Shown here in pieces: positions 25,855 through 34,115 of a stretch of DNA of 64,000 bases. Positions within the stretch are counted from its first letter, which is position 1, and each line of letters opens with the position of its first letter. A model generated the notes under the pieces. That model saw nothing but the letters and a program-made list of their open reading frames with translations. It had not been told where the DNA came from and searched no databases. The DNA is from Streptomyces sp. NBC_00663 (GTDB lineage Bacteria > Actinomycetota > Actinomycetes > Streptomycetales > Streptomycetaceae): the NCBI RefSeq assembly GCF_036226885.1, contig NZ_CP109027.1, positions 1,054,001 to 1,118,000 of the forward strand, read 5' to 3'. Made by a program: the position numbers and the translations under genes.

Positions 25855-26823
25855 ATGGCCCTGTTCGACCTTCCCCTCGATGAGCTCCGCACCTATCGCA
25901 GCACTTCACCGGAGCCCGAGGACTTCGACGCGTTCTGGTCCAAGACCCTCCAGGAGGCGAGGGAACACGACCTGGACGCCCGGTTCGAGCCCGTCGACAC
26001 CGGGCTCGCCACGGTGCGGGTGTACGACGTGACGTTCGCCGGGTTCGGCGGTCACCCGGTGAAGGGCTGGCTCACCGTGCCCGCCGCGGCCACGGAACCC
26101 CTCCCGGCCGTCGTGGAGTTCGTGGGCTACGGCCTCGGCCGCGGGCTGGCGCACGAGCATCTGCTGTGGGCCTCGACGGGCCGGGCGCACTTCGTGATGG
26201 ACACGCGCGGCCAGGGCAGCGGCAACGGCGGCGGCGGCGCCACGGCCGATCCGGTCGGGGCGGGACCCTCCTACCCCGGTTACATGACCCGGGGCATCGA
26301 GTCGCCCGAAACGTACTACTACCGCCGTCTGTTCACCGACGCCGTACGTGCCGTCGAGGCGGCCCGTTCGCACCCGCTCGTCGACCCCGCGCGCACCGCG
26401 GTCACCGGCATCAGCCAGGGCGGCGGCATCACCCTCGCGGTGGGCGGCCTGGTGCCGGACCTGGTGGCGGTCGCGCCGGACGTGCCGTTCCTGTGCCACT
26501 TCCCGCGCGCGGCGACCATGACGGACCGTCACCCTTACCGCGAGATCGGCCTGTTCCTCAGGACGCACCGCGGTCGCACCGAGGACACCCTGCGCACCCT
26601 CTCCTACTTCGACGGCGTCCACTTCGCCGCGCGCGGCAGCGCCCCGGCCCTCTTCTCGACGGCCCTGGAGGACCTGACCTGCCCACCGTCCACCGTCTTC
26701 GCGGCCTTCAACAACTGGGCGCACGACGACAAGGAGATCGAGGTCTACGACTTCAACGACCATGAGGGCGGGGGCCCTTACCAGGAGGCGGTCAAACTGC
26801 GCTGGCTGGCGTCGCACCTCTGA
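25855..26823 (+). CDS. CE7-family acetylxylan esterase / cephalosporin-C deacetylase
   Basis: 322 residues, the normal CE7 length. MALFDLPLDELRTYRSTSPEPEDFDAFW is the characteristic N-terminus; HFVMDTRGQGSG is the conserved RGQ motif; GISQGGGITLAVGGL is the nucleophile elbow with catalytic Ser; Asp (ALEDLTCPPSTVFAAFN) and His (DFNDHEGGGPYQ) complete the triad. It deacetylates small acetylated xylo-oligosaccharides or related esters inside the cell, as there is no signal peptide. It is divergent from the deaminase gene with a 102-base promoter region. Confidence 0.9.
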   Translation: MALFDLPLDELRTYRSTSPEPEDFDAFWSKTLQEAREHDLDARFEPVDTGLATVRVYDVTFAGFGGHPVKGWLTVPAAATEPLPAVVEFVGYGLGRGLAHEHLLWASTGRAHFVMDTRGQGSGNGGGGATADPVGAGPSYPGYMTRGIESPETYYYRRLFTDAVRAVEAARSHPLVDPARTAVTGISQGGGITLAVGGLVPDLVAVAPDVPFLCHFPRAATMTDRHPYREIGLFLRTHRGRTEDTLRTLSYFDGVHFAARGSAPALFSTALEDLTCPPSTVFAAFNNWAHDDKEIEVYDFNDHEGGGPYQEAVKLRWLASHL

Positions 26824-26916
26824 GGAACGTCGAACACCTTCCCTCCAGTCCGACCAGTCGGTTCGTTCACAGGGTCCGGGTCGCGGCGTCGCGGCCCGGT
26901 TTTCCGATGTACGACG

Positions 26917-27627
26917 ATGCACGACACGGAGGCGGCTGGGCCGACGGCCCTGTGCGCTGAGCCGCACTCCCTCCAGGAGCTGTACGACTGGTGTCGGGGC
27001 TGCTGCCGGGGGCCTTCCTGCGGCGGGAGGTTACGGGGCCGCTCGGCATCGACTTCAGCATCGGGCTGCCGGAGCAGGAGTACGGCCGGGCGGCCGAGCT
27101 GGTGCACATGGTGCCCGCGTCGGGCGGTGAACAGGACGCGGGGGCCGTCCAGTTGCCGCCCCTGGCGCCGGCCTCGCCGGCCAACCCCGTGATGGGCGCG
27201 GCGGACGCCAACTCGCCGCGGTGGCGGGCCGCCGAGATCCCCGCCGCCAACGGGCACGGCACCGCGCGTGCGGTGGCCCGGCTGTACGGCGTCTTCGCGG
27301 GCCGGGGGAGGCTGGACGGACGCCGGATCCTGTCCCCGAGGCGGCCGAGCGGGTGCGTGAAGGGCAAGGCGCCTGCCGGGACCTGGAGTTGGGCGCCGGG
27401 CTCGGCCGGGACACCGAGGTGGCGCTCGGGCTGCGGCTCAGCGGGGAGAGCGGATCGTACGGGCCGAACCCGCGCGCTTTCGGACATGACGGCTTCGGCG
27501 GCTCGTGCGGTCTCGCCGCCCGGAGGCGGGGGTGTCGCTCGGGTACGTCATGAACCGTATGGGGCCTCACATCGCCGATGACCCAAGGAACACGGCGCTC
27601 GTCGACGCCCTGTACCGGGCGTTGTGA
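26917..27627 (+). pseudogene. Decayed EstB-like serine hydrolase (beta-lactamase family)
   Basis: Three frames each carry part of one protein. From 26917: HSLQELYDW, resembling the segment before the family's middle region. Then, apparently after an internal deletion, SGLLPGAFLRREVTGPLGID and EYGRAAELVH in the frame of 26991. Then AAERVREGQGACRDLELGAG and GPNPRAFGHDGFGGSC in the frame of 27221. Finally VSLGYVMNRMGPHIADD and ALVDALYRAL in a third frame, ending at TGA 27627. These are consecutive blocks of the EstB/class-C-beta-lactamase-like family; the N-terminal SxxK active site is absent. At least two frameshifts plus deletions make this a dead gene. Confidence 0.75.
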
Positions 27628-27669
27628 GCGGCGGTCCGTTTCGGCCGAACCGCCCGGCCGCTCTTCCCT

Positions 27670-27685
27670 GGTGGTTTAGACCAAT
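27670..27685 (+). promoter_or_regulatory. DasR-like operator before the GntR/UTRA gene
   Basis: GGTGGTTTAGACCAAT, core TGGTTTAGACCA, matches the DasR element at 12 of 16 positions and lies 63 bases upstream of the GntR start. It may be the regulator's own site. Confidence 0.5.
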
Positions 27686-27748
27686 GCTAGATCTGGTGGC
27701 GCACTGAGCCCGCACGGCTACCGCACGTCACGAAACAGGAGGCGCGGC

Positions 27749-28507
27749 ATGGCCCGCACCACCCCGCACGAGGATCAACCGCTGTACTGGAGGATCGCCA
27801 CGCAGTTGCTCGGGGAACTGCGCGACGGAACCGTCCCGCCCGGTGAACGGCTGCCGGGCGAGCGGCGGTTGGCCGCGCACTTCGGGGTCAGCAGAGAGAC
27901 CGTACGACAGGCCCTCGAGGTGCTGCGGCGCAGCGGTCTGGTCGCCACCGACCGGCGCGGCAGCCATGCCGCGCTGCCGTCCGAGCCGGTCCGGACGCCG
28001 TCCGCGCTCGCGTTCCCGGTCGGCGCCGCACACACCCGCGCCGCCGACCGCGCCACCGTCACCTGGGAGACCCCATCGCCCGAGCACGCCGAGGCGCTCG
28101 GACTCGCCCCGCACCGGCCGACCCTCGTGCACCGCTACGAGTCGGCGGGCACCGCGGGCCGCCGTACGGCCGTGACGTCCTTCTCCGCGGTGGCGCTGGC
28201 CGAGGTCGAGGAGCTGGGCCGCTACCGGGAGCGGGCCGACGGCACCACCGCGGCCCAGCTGGGGCGGGCGTACGACTGGATGCGCCGGGCGGGGCTGACC
28301 CTGCACCACCGCGACTCCATCACCCCGCTGGCGGACACGCCGTCGGTCCGGGTGACCCGGCGGGTGCACGACCAGTACGCCCGCCCGCTGGAGATCACCG
28401 ACCTGGTACTGGACGCCCAACAGGACGCGCTGGTCTACGAGTTCACCCTGCCGGCCGACGAAAGCACAACCGCACCACCGAGCCCGCGGGATCCAGCCGC
28501 TCGGTGA
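27749..28507 (+). CDS. GntR-family regulator, HutC/DasR subfamily (UTRA domain)
   Basis: 252 residues. The N-terminal winged helix reads PLYWRIATQLLGELRDGTVPPGERLPGERRLAAHFGVSRETVRQALEVLRRSGLVATDRRGSHAAL (about 11-75), a textbook GntR domain. The C-terminal half (TLVHRYESAG ... RAGLTLHHRDSITPLADTPSVRVTRRVHDQYARPLEITDLVLDAQQDALVYEFTL) is a UTRA sensory domain that in DasR, NagR and HutC binds sugar phosphates or histidine-pathway metabolites. A TGGT-N4-ACCA operator sits just upstream, suggesting autoregulation. No transported substrate genes are adjacent, so it may act at distant sites such as those at 2699 and 9199. Confidence 0.9.
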   Translation: MARTTPHEDQPLYWRIATQLLGELRDGTVPPGERLPGERRLAAHFGVSRETVRQALEVLRRSGLVATDRRGSHAALPSEPVRTPSALAFPVGAAHTRAADRATVTWETPSPEHAEALGLAPHRPTLVHRYESAGTAGRRTAVTSFSAVALAEVEELGRYRERADGTTAAQLGRAYDWMRRAGLTLHHRDSITPLADTPSVRVTRRVHDQYARPLEITDLVLDAQQDALVYEFTLPADESTTAPPSPRDPAAR

Positions 28508-28548
28508 CCAGGTGGTCAACCGCCATACAGCGCGCGGCCCCCGCCCCT

Positions 28549-29280
28549 TCATTCCGGCAGGCTCGCCACCACCATGCGCACCCGTGGGCTCCCGTCGCCG
28601 CGCCGCCCGAACTCCGGCAGGGCCTCCAGGGCGACACGGAACCCGGCGGCCTCCAGTTCGCGGCACACCTCCCCCAGCCGGAAGGCCCGGTAGTACATGA
28701 CGAACGGGGGTCGCCACACCGCGTTGCGCACCCGCATGACCAGGTCGAAGCCCAGGAGCATCCAGTAGCCGGGAGACAGGGGGCGGGGCGGCGCGACCAC
28801 CGGGAAGACGAAACGGCCGCCCGGCCGCAGCACGGAGCGGACCTGGCCGAAGAGCCCCGGCAGCTCCCGCGGCAGGAAGTGTCCGAAGGCCCCGAAGCTG
28901 ACGACGAGGTCGAAGGCGGGCCCGAACGGGAGGGCCCGGGCGTCCGCACGCACCCAGTCGACCCGCGGCCCGGTGCCGGAGGGCCGTACGCGATCCCGCG
29001 CCACGGCCAGCATCCCCGTACTGAAGTCGACGCCGGTGACGCTCCGACGGCAGACCCGCGCGAGCACCTCCACTCCGGCACCCGTGCCGCAGCACAGATC
29101 CAGTCCGGCTTCGAAGGGTCCGCCACAGGCCAGCGCCTTCGCGACGGAGTCCAGCACCGAGTCCGGGGTACGGAAGGGCGTGTGGTCGAACTTCGGGGCG
29201 AGCAGGTCGTAGCCGTGTTCCACGGACGACAGGGCCTGGACGGCGAGCTCGCGCAGGCTCGGGCCTTCGGGGCTGAACAT
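28549..29280 (-). CDS. Class I SAM-dependent methyltransferase
   Basis: 243 residues. GLDLCCGTGAGVEVLARV (motif I, about residues 61-78), VTGVDFSTGMLAVARDR (acidic loop), WVRADARALPFGPAFDLVVSFGAFGHF and RSVLRPGGRFVFPVVAPP give a complete Methyltransf_11/25 domain. The C-terminal region with FDLVMRVRNAVWRPPFVMYYRAFRLGEVCRELEAAGFRV is typical of stand-alone actinobacterial methyltransferases of unknown substrate. The ATG at 29280 begins MFSPEGPSLRELAV; an upstream reading to 29321 is another frame. Convergent with the GntR gene. Confidence 0.87.
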   Translation of the reverse strand: MFSPEGPSLRELAVQALSSVEHGYDLLAPKFDHTPFRTPDSVLDSVAKALACGGPFEAGLDLCCGTGAGVEVLARVCRRSVTGVDFSTGMLAVARDRVRPSGTGPRVDWVRADARALPFGPAFDLVVSFGAFGHFLPRELPGLFGQVRSVLRPGGRFVFPVVAPPRPLSPGYWMLLGFDLVMRVRNAVWRPPFVMYYRAFRLGEVCRELEAAGFRVALEALPEFGRRGDGSPRVRMVVASLPE

Positions 29281-29385
29281 CGCGTCAGCTTAGGCGAGCA
29301 CCGGCCCGCCCCCATGGACATGCCGTCGATCGAGGTCTAGCCTCATCCACACCTACTCAACAAATTGACTATGAGATGAGGTCGG

Positions 29386-29784
29386 ATGCGCGCTTTCCGC
29401 GAGGCCGTCGAGGCATGGGACTTCGACGCCGTCGAGGCGCTGCTGGCGGAGGACGTGGTGTTCACCAGCCCGGTGGTCTTCAAGCCGTACCCGGGCAAGG
29501 CGATCACGGCGGCGATCCTGCGCGGGGTGTCGCGGGTCTTCGAGGACTTCCGCTACGTCCGTGAGATCGAGGGGACGGACGGCGAGAACCACGCGCTCGT
29601 CTTCACCGCGCGGGTCGGCGACCGCGAGCTCACCGGCTGCGACTTCCTGCATGTGAACGAGGACGGTCTGATCGACGAGTTCATGGTCATGGTCCGCCCG
29701 CTCTCGGGCGCCCAGGCCTTGGCGGAGGCCATGGGCGCCCAGTTCGGGCGGATCGAGCAGGAGGCCCGGGCGCGGCTCGTGTGA
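29386..29784 (+). CDS. SnoaL/NTF2-like protein
   Basis: 132 residues forming one NTF2-like cone-shaped domain: MRAFREAVEAWDFDAVEALLAEDVVFTSPVVFKPYPGKAITAAIL is the standard opening, and LVFTARVGDRELTGCDFLHVNEDGLIDEFMVMVRPLSGAQALAEAM the closing strands. Proteins of this type act as small isomerases/cyclases or as ligand-binding modules; no catalytic pair can be assigned. The start ATG follows GATGAGGTCGG. Convergent with the beta-helix gene, whose stop is 19 bases away, and divergent from the methyltransferase gene. Confidence 0.85.
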   Translation: MRAFREAVEAWDFDAVEALLAEDVVFTSPVVFKPYPGKAITAAILRGVSRVFEDFRYVREIEGTDGENHALVFTARVGDRELTGCDFLHVNEDGLIDEFMVMVRPLSGAQALAEAMGAQFGRIEQEARARLV

Positions 29785-29803
29785 CGGCCGCGCCCGCGCC
29801 GCT

Positions 29804-31705
29804 CTAGGCGACGGTGAGCGTGATGGCGCCGGTGTAGGTCCGGCCCGGCGTGACGGCCGTGGCCGTGCCGTCGACCGTCACGGTGAGGGTCTTGCCGCGC
29901 GGCGCCTTGACCGCGGCGTCGGCGGCGATCGCGAGCGAGGTGACGTACGACGTACCGGTGACCGTCCAGGTGGAGCCGCTGCCGAGCGACACCACGACAC
30001 CGTTGTTGACGGCCGGCTGCACGGTGTTGGTCACGATGCCCAGCTCGTAGAAGGTCGAGGCGTCGATCGTCGAAACCCGGTGCTTGGTCCGGGTGGCGGA
30101 GATGACGCCTTCGACGGTGGTGTCCTCGAAGGTGAGGACCATGTTCTTGCCCTTGCGCATGCCGTTGTAGAAGTCGCCCTTCAGCTTGATGGAGGTGAAG
30201 CCGGCGGCGCCGTCGGTGGAGTGGGCGGCGGTGACGTCGAAGGCGGAGTCTTTCGTCGGGTCGGTCGTGGGCTCGGTGTAGACGCCGGTGTTGAGCATCT
30301 TGCCGTCGGTCATGACCGGTCCCGGGTCGTCCAGTTCGATCATCTGGAGGATGATCCCGTCCGCCGGGTTGAGCCTCGCCCCCTCGGAACCGTCGACGGT
30401 GATCGCCGTCTGCTGGCCCTTGTTGAGGAAGGTGGCGCGCTCGGAGTTGACGACCGTGCCGCCGTCGAGGGTCAGCGTGCCGGCGCCGAAGAACATGTAG
30501 CCGAAGTGGCCCGAGTTCACGACGGTGTTCGTGACCGGGACGGTCTTCAACTCGGCGGTGGACAGCCCCAGTTCGAGCTCGTCGTTGAGCGCGGCCACGG
30601 CCGCCCGGGTACTGTCGCCGTAGTGCACGACCGCGGCCGGGCCCGCGATGATCGTCGCGTAGGAGCCGACGTCGAACCGGGAGCCCAGGACCCGCACGGT
30701 CGCGTCGCCGATGGCGTAGGTGCCGTAGCCGTAGTCGCCCGTGTTGCCGATGTGGCTGCCCAGCACGGTCAGCTTCAGCGCACTGCCGCCCTCGACGGAC
30801 AGGGCACCCCAGGTCTCCGAGAAGACGGTGGAGTTGATGTACGTCGCCTTGGTGCCCGCCCCGATGAGGTTGGTGGCGCGGACGTTGCCGTCGAGGCCGA
30901 GCATCCATGGCACGGACTGCATGTACGGGGTCTCGACGGTGGCCTGGTAGTCGGCCGGCAGGACGCCGTTGCGGGCGCGTAGACGGGAGTTCTTCACCAC
31001 CACGTTGGCACCGTCGTTGGCGATGACGGTCGTACGGACCACGCCCTTGGTGTCGATCCGGGCGCCGTCCACGACCAGCTTGGTGGCCGGGCCGTCGCCG
31101 ACGACCGCGGCGCCGTAGCCGGCGAAGTCGCAACGGCCGTTGCCGGTCAGGGAGATGGTCGGGTTCCGCAGCGTGTAGGCGGCGTCCTGGACGAACACGC
31201 CGTCGAAGCACTCGCCCGTGGAGGTGATCGACACGCTCTTCGCGAGGGTGTCGGTGAGCCTGCCGCCCTGTACGGCCGTCAGGACGGACTTGTCGCGGTC
31301 GACTCCGTCGGCGTCGACGTACACGGCCTGCCGGAAGGGGAAGGTGAGGGTCTCGTAGGTGATGTCGTTGGCCTCGGCGACCGTGAGGACGACGTCACCG
31401 CGGTAGGTTCCGGCCTGGATCAGGGTCGCGGTGCCGCCCGTCTCGGTCAGGAGCTGGCCTGTCTCCACGCCGTCGACGGTCAGGGAGAGGCTGTGGCCGT
31501 CTGGGGCGGCGAGGGTGCCGCCGTCGGCGACGGACAGCTCGCTCACGCGGGTGGTGGTGGAGAGTTCGTACGTCTCCCCCGCACCGACCGTGATCTTCTC
31601 GCCGGTCGACTTGGTACCGGCCGTGGCGGTGGCCGCCGGGAGCAGGACGGCGCCGGCCGTGGCCGTACCGGCGATCAGGACCGAGCGTCGGGTGATCAGC
31701 GTCAT
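29804..31705 (-). CDS. Tat-exported beta-helix repeat protein
   Basis: 633 residues from ATG 31705 (GGAAGG upstream). MTLITRRSVLIAGTATAGAVLLPAATATAG is a twin-arginine signal peptide. The mature protein is composed almost entirely of short Val/Thr/Gly-rich strands with stacked rungs (GECFDGVFVQDAAYTLRNPTISLTG, AKATYINSTVFSETWGALSVEGGS, YGTYAIGDATVRVLGSRFD), the signature of a right-handed parallel beta-helix as in pectate-lyase-like and autotransporter-like folds. Similar edge motifs (GETYELSTTTRVSELSVADGGTLAAPDG and TPGRTYTGAITLTVA) open and close it. No catalytic site is evident; extracellular polysaccharide binding or cleavage is a guess. Confidence 0.8.
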   Translation of the reverse strand: MTLITRRSVLIAGTATAGAVLLPAATATAGTKSTGEKITVGAGETYELSTTTRVSELSVADGGTLAAPDGHSLSLTVDGVETGQLLTETGGTATLIQAGTYRGDVVLTVAEANDITYETLTFPFRQAVYVDADGVDRDKSVLTAVQGGRLTDTLAKSVSITSTGECFDGVFVQDAAYTLRNPTISLTGNGRCDFAGYGAAVVGDGPATKLVVDGARIDTKGVVRTTVIANDGANVVVKNSRLRARNGVLPADYQATVETPYMQSVPWMLGLDGNVRATNLIGAGTKATYINSTVFSETWGALSVEGGSALKLTVLGSHIGNTGDYGYGTYAIGDATVRVLGSRFDVGSYATIIAGPAAVVHYGDSTRAAVAALNDELELGLSTAELKTVPVTNTVVNSGHFGYMFFGAGTLTLDGGTVVNSERATFLNKGQQTAITVDGSEGARLNPADGIILQMIELDDPGPVMTDGKMLNTGVYTEPTTDPTKDSAFDVTAAHSTDGAAGFTSIKLKGDFYNGMRKGKNMVLTFEDTTVEGVISATRTKHRVSTIDASTFYELGIVTNTVQPAVNNGVVVSLGSGSTWTVTGTSYVTSLAIAADAAVKAPRGKTLTVTVDGTATAVTPGRTYTGAITLTVA

Positions 31706-31929
31706 TGCTTGCCTTCCGAGGGTTCGAGTGCGCCGTCGCGCAGCGTGATGGCCCACCGTCGGCAGATGGTCACGACGGCCTGGGCGAGGGCACCTTGCGG
31801 AGCGCTGGAAGGAGTGAAGCAGCCTGTCCCAACAGGCAATAGGGGCCGTGCGGAGACATCCTGGAACCCGATGCCTCGGATCGCACGGCCCACTTCATGG
31901 CGATCACACAGGGTGGCGACGGACGCCGG
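31706..31929. other. Gene-free gap with a possible transposase-tail remnant
   Basis: On the plus strand a frame reads GVKQPVPTGNRGRAETSWNP followed by MPRIARPTSWRSH, which resembles the basic, low-complexity C-terminal tails seen on some Streptomyces transposases. There is no start, no catalytic domain and no inverted repeats, so I call it only a possible remnant. CCTGT-N4-ACAGG at about 31820 is a short hairpin. Confidence 0.2.
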
Positions 31930-32790
31930 TCAGGCGGGCGCGATCATCCCCGCCGACAGATCGATGTCGGCACCGCAGAGGCCGGGCATGGCCAGCATCG
32001 CCACCAGGGCCTGAGCCACCTCGTGCTCCTCCACCAGCCGGCCGAGCGCGGCGCGGGAGGCGAAGTCCCGTTCGGCCTCCTCGACCGTGCAGCCGGTGAG
32101 TTCGGCGGTGAGGCGGAAGTTGCGGTCCATGCGCGGCCCGCGAACCGGCCCCGGGGAGAGGGAGTTGACCGCTACGCCTCGCGGGCCCACCTCCCCCGCC
32201 AGGGTCCGGGTCAGGCCGAGCAGCGCCATCTTGGAGGCGGTGTACGGGGTGCGGTGCAGGAGCGGCCGTTTCCCGCTGACCGAGGCGACGTTGACGATGT
32301 CGCCCCGCCCGGCCGCGAGCATCGGCGGCAGGAAGGCGCGGCACATCAGGTAGACGCCGCGGACGTTGGCGGCGAACACGTCGTCCCACTCGTCCGGCGC
32401 GATGTCGACGAGCGGCTTGACCGGACCCGCGACGCCGGCGTTGTTGACGAGCAACGACACGTTCTCGTCGGCGAGTTCGGCGGCCACGGCGTCCACGGAG
32501 TCCGGGTCGGAGACATCACACACGGCCGTGCGCACGGCCCTGACCATGTGGTCCGCCGGCTTGTCGGGCACGCGGTCCGCCGGCTTGTTGGCCACGCGGT
32601 CCGCCGCCGTGTCGGCCCCGTGGTCCGCCGCCGTATCGGCCAGTTGCTCCGCCGCCTCCTTGAGCGCCTGCTCGTTGCGCCCGACGAGCACGATCCGGGC
32701 GGCCCCGGCGTCCGCGAGGGCGCGCGCGAACGCCCGCCCCAATGGTCCTCCCCCGCCCGTGACGAGGGCGGTACGCCCGTGCAGGCTCAC
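31930..32790 (-). CDS. SDR oxidoreductase with a repeat insertion
   Basis: 286 residues, about 30 longer than a normal classical SDR. GGGGPLGRAFARALA (cofactor loop), VNNAGVAGPV, VASVSGKRPLLHRTPYTASKMALLGL (Ser, Tyr and Lys of the active site) and the ending CGADIDLSAGMIAPA are intact. The extra length is an 8-residue repeat, DTAADHGA/DTAADRVA/NKPADRVP/DKPADHMV, between the second helix and the third strand, encoded by 24-bp tandem units at 32551-32646. It is the last gene of an operon after the HisD-like gene (ATGA overlap), the VOC protein and a hydrolase, so it probably oxidises or reduces an intermediate of the proposed aromatic pathway. Confidence 0.87.
   Translation of the reverse strand: MSLHGRTALVTGGGGPLGRAFARALADAGAARIVLVGRNEQALKEAAEQLADTAADHGADTAADRVANKPADRVPDKPADHMVRAVRTAVCDVSDPDSVDAVAAELADENVSLLVNNAGVAGPVKPLVDIAPDEWDDVFAANVRGVYLMCRAFLPPMLAAGRGDIVNVASVSGKRPLLHRTPYTASKMALLGLTRTLAGEVGPRGVAVNSLSPGPVRGPRMDRNFRLTAELTGCTVEEAERDFASRAALGRLVEEHEVAQALVAMLAMPGLCGADIDLSAGMIAPA
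32551..32646. repeat. Coding 24-bp tandem repeat (four units) inside an SDR gene
   Basis: Units start at 32551, 32575, 32599 and 32623, each beginning GTCCGCCG on the plus strand; the first two and the last two are most alike. The period is a multiple of three, so copy number can vary without breaking the frame. Confidence 0.85.
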
Positions 32791-34088
32791 TCCGTGTTCC
32801 AGGGCAGCGCGTCGCCGGCGGCCTTCGCGGCCCGTACGTCACCGGAGCGGGCGTGCCCCTCGAACAGCTCCACCCGGGAAGCGCGCCCGCACAAGCGGCC
32901 GAGCAGCGCCTGCGACCCGGTGTCGGTGACCTCCTGGTACGTCACCGTCTTGAGGTACTTCCCCACCCACAGCCCTCCGGTGTAGCGGGCCGCGCCCCGG
33001 GTGGGCAGGACGTGGTTGGTGCCGATGACCTTGTCGCCGAAGGAGACGCAGGTGCCCTCGCCGAGGAACAGGGCGCCGTACTGGGTCATGCGTTCCAGAG
33101 CCAGGCGCGGCTCGGTCGTCAGCACCTCGACGTGCTCGAAAGCGAACTCGTCGGCCAGTGCGTACAGTTCGTCGATCGTGTCGACGACGTGCACCTGGCC
33201 GTGGTCGCGCCAGGCGGGTTCCGCGTAGTCGCGGGTCGGCATGCCGGGCAGGATGCGTTCGACCTCGGCGATCGTCTTCTCGGCGACCTCGCGGGAGGTG
33301 GTGATGAGGACGGCCGGCGAGTCCGGGCCGTGCTCGGCCTGCGAGAGGAGGTCGACCGCGCAGACGAACGGGTCGGCGGCGTCGTCGGCGAGCACGAGGA
33401 TCTCGGTGGGCCCGGCGAACAGGTCGATGCCGATCTCCCCGAACAACTGCCGCTTGGCCTCGGCGACATAGGCGTTGCCGGGCCCGGCGATGAGGTTCAC
33501 GGGCTGCATGGAATCGGTGCCGACGGCCATCGCGGCGACGGCCTGGACCCCGCCGAGGAGCCAGATCTCGTCGGCGCCGGCGAGATGCATCGCGGCGACC
33601 GTCGCGGCCGGTATCTCCCCGCGGATCGGCGGCGTGCACGCGACCACCCGCGGTACGCCCGCGACCTTGGCGGTGACGATGGTCATGTGGGCGGACGCGG
33701 TGAGCGGGTACCGGCCGCCCGGGATGTAGGCCCCGGCCGCCTGCACGGGGATGTGCTTCTGGCCGAGCCGCACCCCGGGCAGGGTCTCGACCTCGAACGC
33801 GCCCAGGGAGTCGAGCTGGTGGCGGGCGAAGGCCCGGACCTGGTCCTGCACGAACCGGATGTCGGCGATGACCTGTTCCGGCACCGACGCGACGATCTTC
33901 TCCACCTCCTCGGCGGAGAGGCGGAAGGAGCCGGGGCTCCAGTTGTCGAACTTCTCGGAGTACTCCCGCACGGCCTCGTCACCGCGCTCGCGGATGTCCG
34001 CGATGACGCCCGTGACGGTCTCGCGCACCTGGCCGAGGGAGGCGGCCACCTCGGCCTTGGGGACGGCGTGCTTCAGGATCTGTGCCAC
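32787..34088 (-). CDS. Histidinol-dehydrogenase-family enzyme of a catabolic operon
   Basis: 433 residues, full length for the HisD family. QAAGAYIPGGRYPLTASAHM, GPGNAYVAEAKRQLFGEIGIDLFAGPTEILVLADD and SQAEHGPDSPA (Gln and His zinc ligands) are conserved; FAFEHVEVLTTEP keeps the Glu-His catalytic pair, and EGHARSGDVR the C-terminal His. The context is not histidine biosynthesis: it sits between an SDR and an extradiol-type VOC gene. HisD relatives such as sulfopropanediol dehydrogenase (HpsN) oxidise primary alcohols to carboxylates in two NAD-dependent steps; a similar role on an alcohol-bearing aromatic or ring-cleavage product is inferred. Confidence 0.85.
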   Translation of the reverse strand: MAQILKHAVPKAEVAASLGQVRETVTGVIADIRERGDEAVREYSEKFDNWSPGSFRLSAEEVEKIVASVPEQVIADIRFVQDQVRAFARHQLDSLGAFEVETLPGVRLGQKHIPVQAAGAYIPGGRYPLTASAHMTIVTAKVAGVPRVVACTPPIRGEIPAATVAAMHLAGADEIWLLGGVQAVAAMAVGTDSMQPVNLIAGPGNAYVAEAKRQLFGEIGIDLFAGPTEILVLADDAADPFVCAVDLLSQAEHGPDSPAVLITTSREVAEKTIAEVERILPGMPTRDYAEPAWRDHGQVHVVDTIDELYALADEFAFEHVEVLTTEPRLALERMTQYGALFLGEGTCVSFGDKVIGTNHVLPTRGAARYTGGLWVGKYLKTVTYQEVTDTGSQALLGRLCGRASRVELFEGHARSGDVRAAKAAGDALPWNTE

Positions 34089-34115
34089 AACGGCGGCCTT
34101 TCTGCTGTCGGTTGC

